The notes under the pieces are model-generated. The model did not search any database, was not told where the DNA came from, and saw only the letters and a program-made list of their open reading frames with translations. From contig NZ_LQPJ01000098.1 in the NCBI RefSeq assembly GCF_002101785.1, positions 108,119-172,118 on the forward strand: a DNA stretch of 64,000 bases, written 5' to 3'. The position numbers and the translations under genes were made by a program. Every line of letters starts with the position of its first letter. The stretch's first letter is position 1. Of the stretch, positions 27,890 to 37,799 are shown piece after piece. The stretch is from Mycobacterium palustre. GTDB taxonomy: Bacteria; Actinomycetota; Actinomycetes; Mycobacteriales; Mycobacteriaceae.

Positions 27890-29284
27890 TCACACCCGCG
27901 CGGGCTCGGCGGCGGGGACGGGTTCGGGGGCGCTCGGGACCGGTGGCCGCGGGCGCACGTACCAGGCCCACGTCATCGCCGCGGCCGCCACGTAGCAGGC
28001 CAGAAAGATCCAATACGCCGGCGTCTCGCTGCCGCTGTGCAGGTAGGACTCGCGCAGGGCCAGGTCGATGCCCACGCCGCCGAGCGCGCCGACCGCCGAG
28101 CAGAGCCCGATCAGCGATCCCGACATCGCCAGGGACCAGGCGCGGCGCCGCGCCTCATCGGCATCCAGGCGGCGGCTGCGCGCCTCGAAGATCGACGGGA
28201 TCATTTTGAACACCGACCCGTTGCCCATTCCGGAAAGCACGAACAGGGCGACGAAGCCGGCGACGTAGCCGATCAGCGCGGCCGGGCCGCCGACGTCGCG
28301 GTCGTCGAGGCTGCCGACGGCCACCAGCGACCCGGCGCCCAAAACCATGCCGCCCAAAACGCCCAGGGTGACGCGGCTGCCGCCGACGCGATCGGCCAGC
28401 CGCCCGCCGTAGATGCGGGCCAACGAACCCAATAGCGGTCCCACGAAAGCGATTTGGGCCGCGTGCAGCGAGGCGTGCCGCGCCGACTCGCCGCCGGCGG
28501 CGAAGTGGACCGCCAGCACCTGGCCGAAGGCGAAGGCGAACCCGATCCAGGAGCCGAAGGTGCAGATGTAGAGGAGCGAGATCGCATAGGTGTCGCCCTC
28601 GCGGAGCACCGAGCGCATGGTGTTCACCTCGACCCCGTGGTCGAGGTTGTCCATGCACAACACCGCCGCGATGCCGACGAGGGCCAGCAGCAGCAGGTAG
28701 ACGGCGCAGACCCAGTACGGCGCCTCGTGTCCCGCCGTCGACAGCACCAGCAGGCCGACCAGCTGGATGACCGCCACGCCGAGGTTGCCGACGCCGGCGT
28801 TGACGGCCAGCGCCGCGCCCTTGAGCCGTTGCGGGTAAAAGGCGTTGACGTTGGCCAGCGATGCCGCGTAGTTGCCGCCGCCCAGCCCGGTGAGCGCCGC
28901 GCACAGCACGTACGGCCACAGCGGCAGGCCGGGGTTGGCGAGCAGCGCGATGGTGCCGGCGGTCGGGACCAGCAAAACGAATGCCGAAAACGCCGTCCAG
29001 TTGCGGCCGCCGAAGCGCGCGATGCCGAGGGTGTAGGGGATGCGCGCGCAGCCACCGACGAGGGTGGCGACCGCGCCGAGGAGCAGCTTGTCGCCGGCGG
29101 AGAAGCCGTAGACGGATGCGGGCATGAACAGCGCCATCACCGACCACAGCGACCAGATCGAAAAGGCGACGTGGTCGCCCGCCACCGTGCACAGCAGGTT
29201 GCGGCGCGCGATGCGCTTGTTACCGGCGTCCCAGGCCGCCGCGTCTTCCGGATCCCAGTCGGCGATTCGGTGGTTGCGGCGCAT
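27890..29284 (-). CDS. narK3: nitrate/nitrite transporter NarK3
   Basis: 464 residues, MFS transporter of the nitrate/nitrite porter family (Rv0261c, 469 aa). About 12 transmembrane segments; conserved loops are RNLLCTVAGDHVAFSIWSLWSV (TM1), FGGRNWTAFSAFV and TGLGGGNYAASLANVNAFYP (nitrate signature). The ATG at 29284 has AAAGGTG about 8 nt upstream and gives the family start (RIADWDPEDAAAW). It is upstream of nnaR on the same strand, 77 bp apart. The C-terminal tail is Pro/Glu-rich and probably cytoplasmic. Confidence 0.93.
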   Translation of the reverse strand: MRRNHRIADWDPEDAAAWDAGNKRIARRNLLCTVAGDHVAFSIWSLWSVMALFMPASVYGFSAGDKLLLGAVATLVGGCARIPYTLGIARFGGRNWTAFSAFVLLVPTAGTIALLANPGLPLWPYVLCAALTGLGGGNYAASLANVNAFYPQRLKGAALAVNAGVGNLGVAVIQLVGLLVLSTAGHEAPYWVCAVYLLLLALVGIAAVLCMDNLDHGVEVNTMRSVLREGDTYAISLLYICTFGSWIGFAFAFGQVLAVHFAAGGESARHASLHAAQIAFVGPLLGSLARIYGGRLADRVGGSRVTLGVLGGMVLGAGSLVAVGSLDDRDVGGPAALIGYVAGFVALFVLSGMGNGSVFKMIPSIFEARSRRLDADEARRRAWSLAMSGSLIGLCSAVGALGGVGIDLALRESYLHSGSETPAYWIFLACYVAAAAMTWAWYVRPRPPVPSAPEPVPAAEPARV

Positions 29285-29625
29285 GCGGTCGACACCTTTC
29301 GGGGGATGCGAGTGGCGAAATCGGTTGAGCGCGTTAAGGCGGCGAACTGGCGCCGGTCGCGGGCGCGCCGGCGGCGACATGCCCGGCCCGTCCGGATTCG
29401 ATGCTCACATCAAGAACCGAAGTCAGTCAACTCGATTCGCGCGATATCGCCTGTAAGTTGAATCCCAGTTATCTGGCAAATCCCTGAAGGGCAACGCGCC
29501 CAGGCAAAATGGCCGGCCCCCGCGAAGTGATTTTGGCGGCTGTGGAATTTACTGTGAGCTGCAATACATTTCGTGGCATGCGATCTTGTTATCCAATTGG
29601 TATGTCGGCCAATGGCTTACGCGAA
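29285..29625. other. 341-bp non-coding gap upstream of narK3
   Basis: No credible gene. It separates the aac stop (29626) from the narK3 start and so holds the narK3 promoter. A small CCAG-ATAA-CTGG inverted repeat lies near 29466-29477 and an AT-richer stretch spans about 29400-29620. I could not place convincing -35/-10 elements or GlnR sites. Confidence 0.5.
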
Positions 29626-30180
<555 letters not shown>

Positions 30181-30206
30181 TTACCAGCCGTGTCCAGCGG
30201 CCGGCA

Positions 30207-31127
30207 CTAGGAGAACGGCCAGCCCGCCGCGCCCGACAGCGGCCGTGTTCCCGACGCGGCGCGGGGCCGGGACCAATGCAGGCGGACCCGCTGGCCGGGC
30301 CGCACCTGGGCGATCTTGTCGACGTCCTCGTCGACCACCACGCCGACCACCGGATAGCCGCCGGTGACCGGGTGATCGGGACCCAGGATCACCGGTAAAC
30401 CGTTGGGCGGCACCTGGATTGCGCCGCGGGTGGTGCCCTCGCTGGGCAGCTGGCGGTCGGGGTAGCGGTATTGCAACGGGCGCCCGACCAGCCGCATGCC
30501 CACCCGGTCGCTGCGGTCGGAGACCAGCCACTCGCTGTGCACCAGGGCGTCGGGATCGACGAACCAGTCGTCGCGCGGGCCGGGCACCACCGACAGCTCC
30601 ACCACGTCGGCGGTGATGGCGGCGACCGGGGCCTGGTCGAGCTGGGGGTAGTCGTCGGTGTGCTTGCCGATCGGTAACCGGTCTCCGCCGCGCAGCGGCG
30701 CCGGTCCGATCGCCGACATCACGTCGTAGCTGCGCGAGCCCAGCACGGGGTCGACGCAGATGCCGCCGCGCACCGCCAGGTACGTCCGCAGCCCGGCGCG
30801 CGGGGCGCCCAGCGAGATCACCTGGCCGTCGCGCACGTGGTGAACGCTGTTGGTGCCGAACTTGATTCCGTTGACGGTGGGGTCGGTGTCGGCGCCCGTC
30901 ACCGCGATGTCGACGTCGCCGCCGCGCACCCGCGCCGCCAGGCCGCCGAACGTCACCTCGATGGTGGCGCGGTCGTCGGGGTTGGCGACGAGCCGGTTGG
31001 CCAGCGTGTGCGCGCGGCGGTCGGCCGCCCCCGAGCGCCCGACGCCGAGGTGGGCCAGGCCCGGCCGGCCGAGGTCCTCGACCACCGCGAGCGGCCCGGT
31101 GCGCAGGATTTCCAGGCTGATGCCCAT
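30207..31127 (-). CDS. biotin-dependent carboxyltransferase/PxpC-like protein (Rv0263c type)
   Basis: 306 residues, KipA/PxpC (carboxyltransferase subunit AHS2) family. Signatures: [32 protein letters not shown] at the N-terminus, LASRSY-type '[20 protein letters not shown]' and [23 protein letters not shown] near the end. In E. coli PxpB-PxpC with PxpA form an ATP-dependent 5-oxoprolinase. GAGGAGAGGG precedes the ATG. No PxpA gene is in the window. Confidence 0.9.
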   Translation of the reverse strand: MGISLEILRTGPLAVVEDLGRPGLAHLGVGRSGAADRRAHTLANRLVANPDDRATIEVTFGGLAARVRGGDVDIAVTGADTDPTVNGIKFGTNSVHHVRDGQVISLGAPRAGLRTYLAVRGGICVDPVLGSRSYDVMSAIGPAPLRGGDRLPIGKHTDDYPQLDQAPVAAITADVVELSVVPGPRDDWFVDPDALVHSEWLVSDRSDRVGMRLVGRPLQYRYPDRQLPSEGTTRGAIQVPPNGLPVILGPDHPVTGGYPVVGVVVDEDVDKIAQVRPGQRVRLHWSRPRAASGTRPLSGAAGWPFS

Positions 31128-31141
31128 AACCCTCTCCTCGC

Positions 31142-31804
31142 TCACACGGCCCGGAACCGGACCCACATGCCCTGCGTTAACAGCGCCGGATTCGGCCGGT
31201 CGAGATCCCACAGGACCGCGTCGGTGTGGCCGATGAGCTGCCAGCCGCCGGGCGATTGCCGCGGGTAGATCGCGCTGAACTCCCCGGCCAGCGCGACCGA
31301 CCCGGCCGGCACCGAGGTGCGCGGCTCGGACCGGCGCGGCACCCGCAGCCGCGGGTCGCCGTCGACCAGATACGCGAAACCCGGTGCGAAGCCGCTGAAT
31401 CCGACGCGCCACAGGCGACCGGCGTGCGCCTCGATCACCTCCGCCGCGGTCAGCCCCGTGCGGTCGGCCACCTCGGCGAGGTCCGGGCCGTCGTAGACCA
31501 CGTCGATCACCACGTCGGCGCCCCGGCCCGGCGGGGCCTCGCCCCCGGCGGTGACCCGCATCTTGCGCAGCCGGTGTCGGATGACCCCCTGCAGGCGGGG
31601 GCTGTCCAGCTTTACCAGCACCGTGCGGGCCGCCGGGACGATGTCGAGCACCCCGGGCAGCGCCGCCTCACGCAGCGCGTCCACCCACGCCAACACCTCC
31701 GCGGTGCTTCCACATTGCAGCATCAGGGCCCGGTTGCCGTAGTCGAAAACGGTGTTGCCGACCAGCTCGGTCGACAGCTCCTGCGATAGGTCCGTCACGC
31801 TCAT
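31142..31804 (-). CDS. 5-oxoprolinase subunit PxpB/KipI-like protein (Rv0264c type)
   Basis: 220 residues, AHS1/KipI family; Rv0264c is 210. Family blocks: [14 protein letters not shown] near the N-terminus, [26 protein letters not shown], and [41 protein letters not shown]. It partners with the following AHS2 gene (14-bp gap). In M. tuberculosis the neighbouring oplA encodes an ATP-dependent 5-oxoprolinase; that gene is missing here between fecB2 and narU. The start at 31804 has no strong ribosome site. Confidence 0.9.
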   Translation of the reverse strand: MSVTDLSQELSTELVGNTVFDYGNRALMLQCGSTAEVLAWVDALREAALPGVLDIVPAARTVLVKLDSPRLQGVIRHRLRKMRVTAGGEAPPGRGADVVIDVVYDGPDLAEVADRTGLTAAEVIEAHAGRLWRVGFSGFAPGFAYLVDGDPRLRVPRRSEPRTSVPAGSVALAGEFSAIYPRQSPGGWQLIGHTDAVLWDLDRPNPALLTQGMWVRFRAV

Positions 31805-31903
31805 TACTCGACGGTAACCCCGCGGTCGGGGCTGGCGGAGGGAGTTTCGACGGATTTTCGAGCACTGCCAGAGGTGCCTTAGCGAACGCTCAATCAACCG
31901 GCG

Positions 31904-32899
31904 CTAGCCCAGGATCTTGCCGATCAGCGGGGGCAGCTGGTCGGCGATCACCGGGTAGCTCAGCGGCGACGCGAAGGCGATCGCGCCGGCCTGGTCCTTG
32001 GTGGTGAAGATGTGGCGGTTCTGCGCGGTGGCGGCCGATCCGGCGATCTCGGGGTCGGCCAGCAGCGCCTTCTGCTCGTCGGGGCTCTCGGTCGTCCAGA
32101 TCACCACGTCGGCGGAATCGAGCACCCCCTTGATCTGATCGCGGGGGATGACGGCGCGGTTGTCGCCGCCGAACGGCTTGATGCTGTCGGCGATTACCAG
32201 GCCCATCTGGTTGAGGAAGTCGGTGCGCCAGCCGGCCAGGGTCGCCACCACGGTGCCCTGGAAGAACGTGCCCTGCATCAGCAACGCCTTCTTGCCCTTC
32301 CACCGGGGATTCTTCTGGCCGACGTCGGTGAACCGCTGGTCCACGGCGGCGATCAGCGATTTCATCCGATCCGCCTGGAACACCGCCTGCCCGACCGCGG
32401 TGGCCTGGTCCTTCCACGGCTCGAAGAACGCGTCGCCGCCGGACTGCGGGACGGTCGGGGCGATCTCCGACAGCTTTTGATAAGTGTCGGCGTCCACACC
32501 GGCATTGATGGCGACGATCAGGTCCGGCTTGAGCCCGGCGATCTGCTCGATCGGAATCCCGTTGTCCAGGTTCAGCACCACCGGCTGGGCCCCGCCGAGC
32601 TTGGGCTGGGCCCACGGCCACACCGCGAACGGCTGGTCGCCGAACCAGTTGGTCACCGCGACGGGGACCACGCCCACCGCCAGCAGGTCGTCCTGCTCGG
32701 TGTAGCCGGCGCTGACCACGCGCTTGGGCGGCTCCTTGATGACGGTCTGACCGAAAAGGTGGGTGATCGTCACCGAACCCGCGGCGGCGCCGGCCGCCGA
32801 CTTGCGTGACGAGCAGCCCACCGCTGCTGCCGAGGTCCCGGCGATCGCGGTGACCCCTGCGAACTGCAAGAATCCGCGACGACTCCATCCCTGCCGCAT
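31904..32899 (-). CDS. fecB2: Fe(3+)-siderophore/dicitrate-binding lipoprotein FecB2
   Basis: 331 residues (Rv0265c is 330). The N-terminus combines a twin-arginine motif (SRRGFLQ, ~6-12) with a lipobox ending at Cys29 (AAAVGC), so it is a Tat-exported lipoprotein. The rest is a periplasmic-binding fold (TroA/FepB type): PPKRVVSAGYTEQDDLLAVG, LKPDLIVAINAG, and the C-terminal AENRHIF-type AQNRHIFTTKDQ. It probably captures ferric siderophore or haem; haem binding has been reported for FecB proteins. No ABC permease is adjacent. Confidence 0.92.
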   Translation of the reverse strand: MRQGWSRRGFLQFAGVTAIAGTSAAAVGCSSRKSAAGAAAGSVTITHLFGQTVIKEPPKRVVSAGYTEQDDLLAVGVVPVAVTNWFGDQPFAVWPWAQPKLGGAQPVVLNLDNGIPIEQIAGLKPDLIVAINAGVDADTYQKLSEIAPTVPQSGGDAFFEPWKDQATAVGQAVFQADRMKSLIAAVDQRFTDVGQKNPRWKGKKALLMQGTFFQGTVVATLAGWRTDFLNQMGLVIADSIKPFGGDNRAVIPRDQIKGVLDSADVVIWTTESPDEQKALLADPEIAGSAATAQNRHIFTTKDQAGAIAFASPLSYPVIADQLPPLIGKILG

Positions 32900-32969
32900 C
32901 GCGTGAGATTATCGCGAAAAAGTTCTGACAGCGGGCCACGCGCCGTTGCCATCATTGCGTAGCCCGGGC

Positions 32970-33018
32970 GTAACTGCGCACGAAGAGGCCGGTAACAGGG
33001 CGTCCCTACCGTCGGTGC
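32970..33018 (+). promoter_or_regulatory. narU promoter, leaderless type with GlnR-like half-sites
   Basis: TACCGT (33007-33012) lies 6 nt before the GTG with no Shine-Dalgarno, so a leaderless transcript is likely. GTAAC occurs at 32970-32974 and 32992-32996, 22 bp apart, with CGAAG in the middle position (n6 spacers), the phasing of GlnR sites. From GTAA to TACC the distance is 15 bp, the same as at nirB. Confidence 0.55.
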
Positions 33019-34458
33019 GTGACTACCACCAGCTCGGACACCAGCCCGGACACCAGCCCGGCCATCACTCCTGTCCTGGCGCCGGCGCCCGCGCCCGAGC
33101 GCCACCGCAAACGGCATTGGATCGACGACTGGCGGCCCGAGGACCCCGCCTTCTGGGAGACGACCGGCAAGCCCATCGCCCGTCGCAACCTGATCTTCTC
33201 CATCTTCGCCGAGCACATCGGGTTTTCGGTGTGGATGCTGTGGAGCATCGTCGTCGTCCAGATGATGGCCGGCCCGCACGGGCACCCCGCCGCCTCGGGC
33301 TGGGCGCTGACCGCCAGCCAGGCCTTGTGCCTGGTCGCGGTGCCCAGCGGCGTCGGCGCCTTCCTGCGGCTGCCCTACACCTTCGCGGTGCCAATCTTCG
33401 GCGGCCGCAACTGGACCATCGTCTCGGCGTTGCTGCTGCTGGTCCCGTGCCTGCTGCTGGCCTGGGTGGTGAGCCATCCGCACACCCCGTTCGCGGCGCT
33501 GGTGGTTATCGCGGCGACCGCGGGCTTCGGCGGCGGCAACTTCGCGTCGTCGATGGCCAACATCTCGTTCTTCTACCCCGAGAAGGACAAGGGCTGGGCG
33601 CTGGGCCTCAACGCGGCCGGCGGCAACCTCGGCGTGGCCGTCGTGCAGAAGATCATCCCGCCGATCGTGGTCGCCGGCGGCGGGGTGGGCCTGTCACGGG
33701 CCGGGCTGTTCTACGTGCCGCTGGCCGTGGTCGCCGCGGTGTGCGCGGCGCTGTTCATGGACAACCTCTCGGAGGCGTCCAAAGCAGGGGGCGTCGCCGA
33801 CGTGAAGCCGGTCGTGCAGTCGCTGCGGCACGCCGACACGTGGATCATGTCGCTGCTGTACATCGGCACGTTCGGGTCGTTCATCGGGTACTCCGCGGCG
33901 TTTCCGACCCTGCTCAAGACCGTCTTCGGGCGCGGTGACATCGCGTTGGCGTGGGCCTTCCTCGGCGCGGGCATCGGATCGATCATCCGGCCGCTGGGCG
34001 GCAAGCTCGCCGACCGGGTCGGCGGCGCCCGGATCACCGCCGCCAGCTTCGTCATGCTGGCCGTGGGCGCCGCGGCGGCGCTGTGGTCGGTCGATGCCAA
34101 GAACCTGCCGGTGTTCTTCGCCAGCTTCATGTTTTTGTTCGTGGCCACCGGCATCGGCAACGGCTCGACCTACCGGATGATCTCGCGGATCTTCAAGGTC
34201 AAGGGCGAGCTCGCCGGCGGCGACCCCGCCACGATGGTGCACATGCGCCGCCAGGCCGCCGGGGCGCTGGGGGTCATCTCGTCGGTCGGCGCCTTCGGCG
34301 GCTTCGTGGTGCCGCTGGCCTACGCGTGGTCGAAGTCGCACTTCGGCGGCATCGAGCCGGCGCTGCGGTTCTACGTCGGGTTCTTCCTCGCGTTGCTCGT
34401 CGTCACCTGGGCCGCGTACCTGCGCAAAAACACGCGGATGGGGCGGCTGGGCGTCTAG
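33019..34458 (+). CDS. narU: nitrate/nitrite transporter NarU
   Basis: 479 residues, MFS nitrate/nitrite porter (Rv0267, 463 aa). The N-terminal ~30 residues are a Ser/Thr/Pro-rich tail. Family motifs are HWIDDWRPEDPAFWE, IFSIFAEHIGFSVWMLWS (TM1), FGGRNWTIVSALLLLVPC and AGFGGGNFASSMANISFFYP. It resembles NarK3 at 27890-29284 but keeps the Gly-rich NAAGGNLGVAVVQK segment, typical of NarK-type exchangers. Its TAG overlaps the convergent polymerase gene's stop by 3 bp (CTAG at 34455-34458). Confidence 0.93.
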   Translation: MTTTSSDTSPDTSPAITPVLAPAPAPERHRKRHWIDDWRPEDPAFWETTGKPIARRNLIFSIFAEHIGFSVWMLWSIVVVQMMAGPHGHPAASGWALTASQALCLVAVPSGVGAFLRLPYTFAVPIFGGRNWTIVSALLLLVPCLLLAWVVSHPHTPFAALVVIAATAGFGGGNFASSMANISFFYPEKDKGWALGLNAAGGNLGVAVVQKIIPPIVVAGGGVGLSRAGLFYVPLAVVAAVCAALFMDNLSEASKAGGVADVKPVVQSLRHADTWIMSLLYIGTFGSFIGYSAAFPTLLKTVFGRGDIALAWAFLGAGIGSIIRPLGGKLADRVGGARITAASFVMLAVGAAAALWSVDAKNLPVFFASFMFLFVATGIGNGSTYRMISRIFKVKGELAGGDPATMVHMRRQAAGALGVISSVGAFGGFVVPLAYAWSKSHFGGIEPALRFYVGFFLALLVVTWAAYLRKNTRMGRLGV

Positions 34459-35708
34459 CGCTCCTGCCGTTTGGGTCGGTATTTGTCCCACGGGCTGTAG
34501 TCGGCGATGAGCCCCTCCTGGGGTGGGCGCCGGTCGGCGGGCACGTGCTGCAGGTTGATCCGGATGCGGTACCAGATCGAGCTCGGCCCGCGCATGCCGT
34601 CGACCAGGACGTCGGCCGGCCGCAGCAGGGCGGCCGCGGCGGGGTAGCGGTCCCGCCAGGTGTCCAGGGCCGCCAGCGCCTCGTTTCTGGTTTTGGTGCG
34701 GGCGATCTCGATGAGCGGCTTCGACGAGGCGCGCCGGCCCGCGGCGCGCTTGGTGGCGCCCGCCGGGGCCTTCTCCGGCGGTCCCATCTCCTCGGCCAGG
34801 ATCAGCAGCCGGTCGAGTTCGCCCACCGCGTCGTCCATTTCCGCCCACGGGTCGCCGAGTTCGGCGAAGCGGGCGGGCACGGTTTCGATCGTGAACGCCT
34901 CGGGTTTGCAGCCGGGCACCTCGTCCCAATGCAGGGGCGTGGACACCCGGGCGTCCGGGGTGGCGCGCACCGAGTAGGCCGAGGCGACGGTGCGGTCCTT
35001 GGCGTTCTGGTTGAAGTCGACGAACACGCCTTCGCGCTCTTCCTTCCACCACCGGCTGGTCGCCGCGTCGGGCAACCGCCGCTCCACCTCGCGGGCCACG
35101 GTCTGGGCGGCCAGCCGCACCTGGCGAAAACCCCAGCGCGGCGCGATCCGTGCGTAGATGTGAAAGCCCCGCGACCCCGACGTCTTCGGCCACGCCACCA
35201 ACCCGTAGTCCTCCAGCACCTCGCGGGCCACCAGCGCGACGTCGACGATGCGACGCCACGTCACGCCGGGCATCGGGTCCAGGTCGACGCGCAGCTCGTC
35301 GGGGTGATCGAGGTCGCCGGCCAGCACCGGGTGCGGGTTGAGGTCGACGCACCCCAGGTTGATCGCCCACGCCAGCCCGGCCGCGTCATGGATGACGGCT
35401 TCGGCCGCGGAAGTACCTCGCGCGTAACGCAATTCGGCCACGTCGACCCACTCGGGCCGGTTGGCCGGAGCCCGCTTCTGAAACACCGCCTCTTCGGCGA
35501 TGCCCTTGACGAAGCGCTTGAGGATCATCGGTCGGCCCGCCACGCCGCGCAGCGCCCCGTCGGCGACGGACAGGTAATAGCGGACCAAATCGAGCTTTGT
35601 GTAGGGGCCCGCGCCGCCGTGTCGGGAGAACACCACCTTGTCTGGATGGGTGATCGTCACCTCGTGCCCGGCCACCTGCAGCGCCACCGGACCGGCCATG
35701 TTCATCAT
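34455..35708 (-). CDS. polD2: stand-alone LigD-type polymerase/primase (PolD2, Rv0269c type)
   Basis: 417 residues from the ATG at 35708. It is an archaeo-eukaryotic primase family polymerase domain without ligase or nuclease parts. ITHPDKVVFSRHG opens the domain, the metal-binding D-x-D is in ELRVDLDPMPG (~145), the third Asp in GVFVDFNQNAKDRT (~235), and SGSRGFHIYARI lies between. Such enzymes add ribo- or deoxyribonucleotides at DNA ends during repair; mycobacterial PolD1 (Rv3730c) and PolD2 (Rv0269c) are known. Three in-frame ATGs at 35708, 35705 and 35699 are all possible and none has a good ribosome site. The C-terminal ~100 residues are a basic extension (TKRAAGRRASSKP). Confidence 0.9.
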   Translation of the reverse strand: MMNMAGPVALQVAGHEVTITHPDKVVFSRHGGAGPYTKLDLVRYYLSVADGALRGVAGRPMILKRFVKGIAEEAVFQKRAPANRPEWVDVAELRYARGTSAAEAVIHDAAGLAWAINLGCVDLNPHPVLAGDLDHPDELRVDLDPMPGVTWRRIVDVALVAREVLEDYGLVAWPKTSGSRGFHIYARIAPRWGFRQVRLAAQTVAREVERRLPDAATSRWWKEEREGVFVDFNQNAKDRTVASAYSVRATPDARVSTPLHWDEVPGCKPEAFTIETVPARFAELGDPWAEMDDAVGELDRLLILAEEMGPPEKAPAGATKRAAGRRASSKPLIEIARTKTRNEALAALDTWRDRYPAAAALLRPADVLVDGMRGPSSIWYRIRINLQHVPADRRPPQEGLIADYSPWDKYRPKRQER

Positions 35709-35722
35709 CGTAAGTCGCCGGG

Positions 35723-35760
35723 TACAAACCGGTTGTAATGCGACCGACGTCACATATGGT
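35723..35760 (+). promoter_or_regulatory. fadD2 promoter region with AACCGGTT palindrome
   Basis: AACCGGTT (35727-35734) is a perfect palindrome flanked by ACA/GTA. TATGGT (35755-35760) is a TANNNT element 7 nt before the fadD2 ATG, so the transcript may be leaderless. The region is shared with the divergent polymerase gene. Confidence 0.4.
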
Positions 35761-35767
35761 GGGTGCC

Positions 35768-37447
35768 ATGCCAGATCTCCTTGGCCTGCCGGGGCAGGCT
35801 GTTGCGAAGGTTCAGCAGTACCTCGACCGCGGCACGGCCGAGCTGCACTACGTCCGCAAGATCTTCGAGGCCGGCGGTTTTCCGCTGGAGCCGCCGCAAC
35901 ACCTCGCCGCGATGGTCAACGACATCCGCAAGTGGGGCGAGATAGGCATGCTTCCCGCGCTGCACGCCCGGCGCAGCCCCGACAAGGTGGCCATCATCGA
36001 CGACGACGGCGAGATGACGTGGAAGGAACTCGACGACGCCGCCAACGCCGTCGCCCACGGGTTGCTCGAGAAGGGCGTCAAGGGTGGGGACGGGGTCGCG
36101 ATCCTGGCGCGCAACAGCCGCTGGTTTTCCGTCGCCGAGTTCGGGTGCGCGCGCGTCGGCGCCCGCATCATCCTGCTCAACAGCTCGTTTTCCGGCCCGC
36201 AGATCAAGGAGGTGTCCGAGCGCGAGGACGCCAAACTGATCATCTACGACGACGAGTACTGCGAGGACGTCAGCAAGGCCGATCCGCCGCTGGGCAAGCT
36301 GCGGGCGCTGGGCACCAACCCCGACTCCGACAAGAAGTCGGGCAGCAAAGACGAAACGCTGGCCGATTTGATCGGGCGCAGCAGCGGCAGCCCGGCCCCC
36401 AAGGCGAGCAAGCACTCGTCGATCATCATCCTGACCAGCGGCACCACCGGCACCCCCAAGGGCGCCAACCGCAGCACCCCACCGACGCTCGCGCCGATCG
36501 GGGGCATCTTGTCGCATGTCCCGTTCAAGGCCGGCGAGGTGACGGCGCTCCCGGCCCCGATGTTCCACGCCCTCGGGTTCTTGCACGCCACCATCGGAGC
36601 GTTTTTGGGCTCGACGCTGGTGCTGCACCGCAAGTTCAAACCCGACGTGGTGTTGAACGACATCGCGAAGTACCGGACGACCGCGATCGTCGTCGTCCCC
36701 GTGATGTTGTCGCGGATGCTGGACGCCCTGGACAAGATGGACGAAAAGCCCGACCTGTCGTGCCTGCGGATCGTGTTCGTCTCCGGTTCCGCGTTGAACG
36801 CCGACGTGGCCGAACGGGGTCTGAAAGAGCTCGGGCCCGTCATCTACAACATGTACGGCTCCACCGAGATCGCGTTCGCGACCATCGCCGAGCCCAAACA
36901 CCTGCAATACAACCCGAACACGGCCGGGCCGGTCGTCAAGGGCGTCAAGGTCAAGATCTTCGACGAAAACGGCAAGGAGTTGCCCCAGGGCGAGGTCGGT
37001 CGGATCTTCGTCGGCAACGCCTTCCCCTTCGAGGGCTACACCGGCGGCGGCAACAAACAAATCATCGACGGCCTGTTGTCCTCCGGCGATGTCGGCTACT
37101 TCGACGAAAAGGGCCTGCTCTACATCAGCGGCCGCGACGACGAGATGATCGTTTCCGGCGGCGAGAACGTCTTCCCCGCCGAAGTCGAGGACTGCCTCAG
37201 CGGGCACCCCGAGGTGGTGGAGGCCACCGCGATCGGCGTCGAGGACAAGGAGTGGGGCCAGCGCCTGCGCGCCTTCGTGGTCAAGAAGGAGGGCTCCGAC
37301 GTCGACGAGGACACCCTCAAGAAGCACGTCCGGGACCAACTGGCCAAATACAAGGTGCCGCGGGAAGTGATCTTCCTCGACGAGTTGCCCCGCAATCCCA
37401 CCGGCAAGATCCTCAAGCGCGAGCTGCGCGAGATGGAGGTCGACTAA
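35768..37447 (+). CDS. fadD2: fatty-acid-CoA ligase FadD2
   Basis: 559 residues (FadD2, Rv0270, is 560), adenylate-forming acyl-CoA synthetase. ATP-binding P-loop IILTSGTTGTPKGAN (~210-225); NMYGSTE (~355-361); hinge GYFDEKGLLYISGRDDEMI; SGGENVFPAEVE; catalytic Lys in NPTGKILKREL near the end. It activates fatty acids for beta-oxidation by FadE/FadA proteins coded nearby. The ATG at 35768 is chosen for agreement with the family start (PDLLGLPGQAV) and the close -10 element. Confidence 0.95.
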   Translation: MPDLLGLPGQAVAKVQQYLDRGTAELHYVRKIFEAGGFPLEPPQHLAAMVNDIRKWGEIGMLPALHARRSPDKVAIIDDDGEMTWKELDDAANAVAHGLLEKGVKGGDGVAILARNSRWFSVAEFGCARVGARIILLNSSFSGPQIKEVSEREDAKLIIYDDEYCEDVSKADPPLGKLRALGTNPDSDKKSGSKDETLADLIGRSSGSPAPKASKHSSIIILTSGTTGTPKGANRSTPPTLAPIGGILSHVPFKAGEVTALPAPMFHALGFLHATIGAFLGSTLVLHRKFKPDVVLNDIAKYRTTAIVVVPVMLSRMLDALDKMDEKPDLSCLRIVFVSGSALNADVAERGLKELGPVIYNMYGSTEIAFATIAEPKHLQYNPNTAGPVVKGVKVKIFDENGKELPQGEVGRIFVGNAFPFEGYTGGGNKQIIDGLLSSGDVGYFDEKGLLYISGRDDEMIVSGGENVFPAEVEDCLSGHPEVVEATAIGVEDKEWGQRLRAFVVKKEGSDVDEDTLKKHVRDQLAKYKVPREVIFLDELPRNPTGKILKRELREMEVD

Positions 37448-37457
37448 CCCCGGTGGG

Positions 37458-37799
37458 TCACCTGCGCGCCTGAATGGCGCGCGTGATCTGGGCCGAGAGC
37501 TTGGGGTCGGTCAGCAGCTGGTCGATCAGCGCGGTCAAAACCTCCTGCCCGGTCACTCGCGCGACCCCGATCCGGTCGGCGGCCTCGCGCTGCCAGACGT
37601 CGAGCGCGCGGTGCGTGGCCAACGGCAGGTCGACGGTCCGCCGGGTGCGGCGGTCTCGCGCCGGAGGGGTGGGCACCGGACCCAGCTGGGTGAGGCGCTG
37701 GGTCGGCCCGGTCTGCCCGGGCCGGGGCGGCGTGGCGCCCGCGGTGTAGCGGGAGAACCGGTTGGAACCGGAATCGCTCCGGCCAGAGTTGATACTCAT
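37458..37799 (-). CDS. 113-residue hypothetical protein with ribbon-helix-helix-like C-terminus
   Basis: The first ~50 residues are low-complexity (SINSGRSDSGSNRFSRYTAGATPPRPG...). The C-terminal half (RRTVDLPLATHRALDVW ... TGQEVLTALIDQLL) resembles ribbon-helix-helix proteins with a TVDLP beta strand and two helices, as in ParG/CopG-like DNA-binding proteins. No toxin or ParA partner is next to it, so autoregulation or another DNA-binding role is a guess. GAGAGGG lies ~9 nt before the ATG. Convergent with fadD2, 10 bp apart. Confidence 0.65.
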   Translation of the reverse strand: MSINSGRSDSGSNRFSRYTAGATPPRPGQTGPTQRLTQLGPVPTPPARDRRTRRTVDLPLATHRALDVWQREAADRIGVARVTGQEVLTALIDQLLTDPKLSAQITRAIQARR

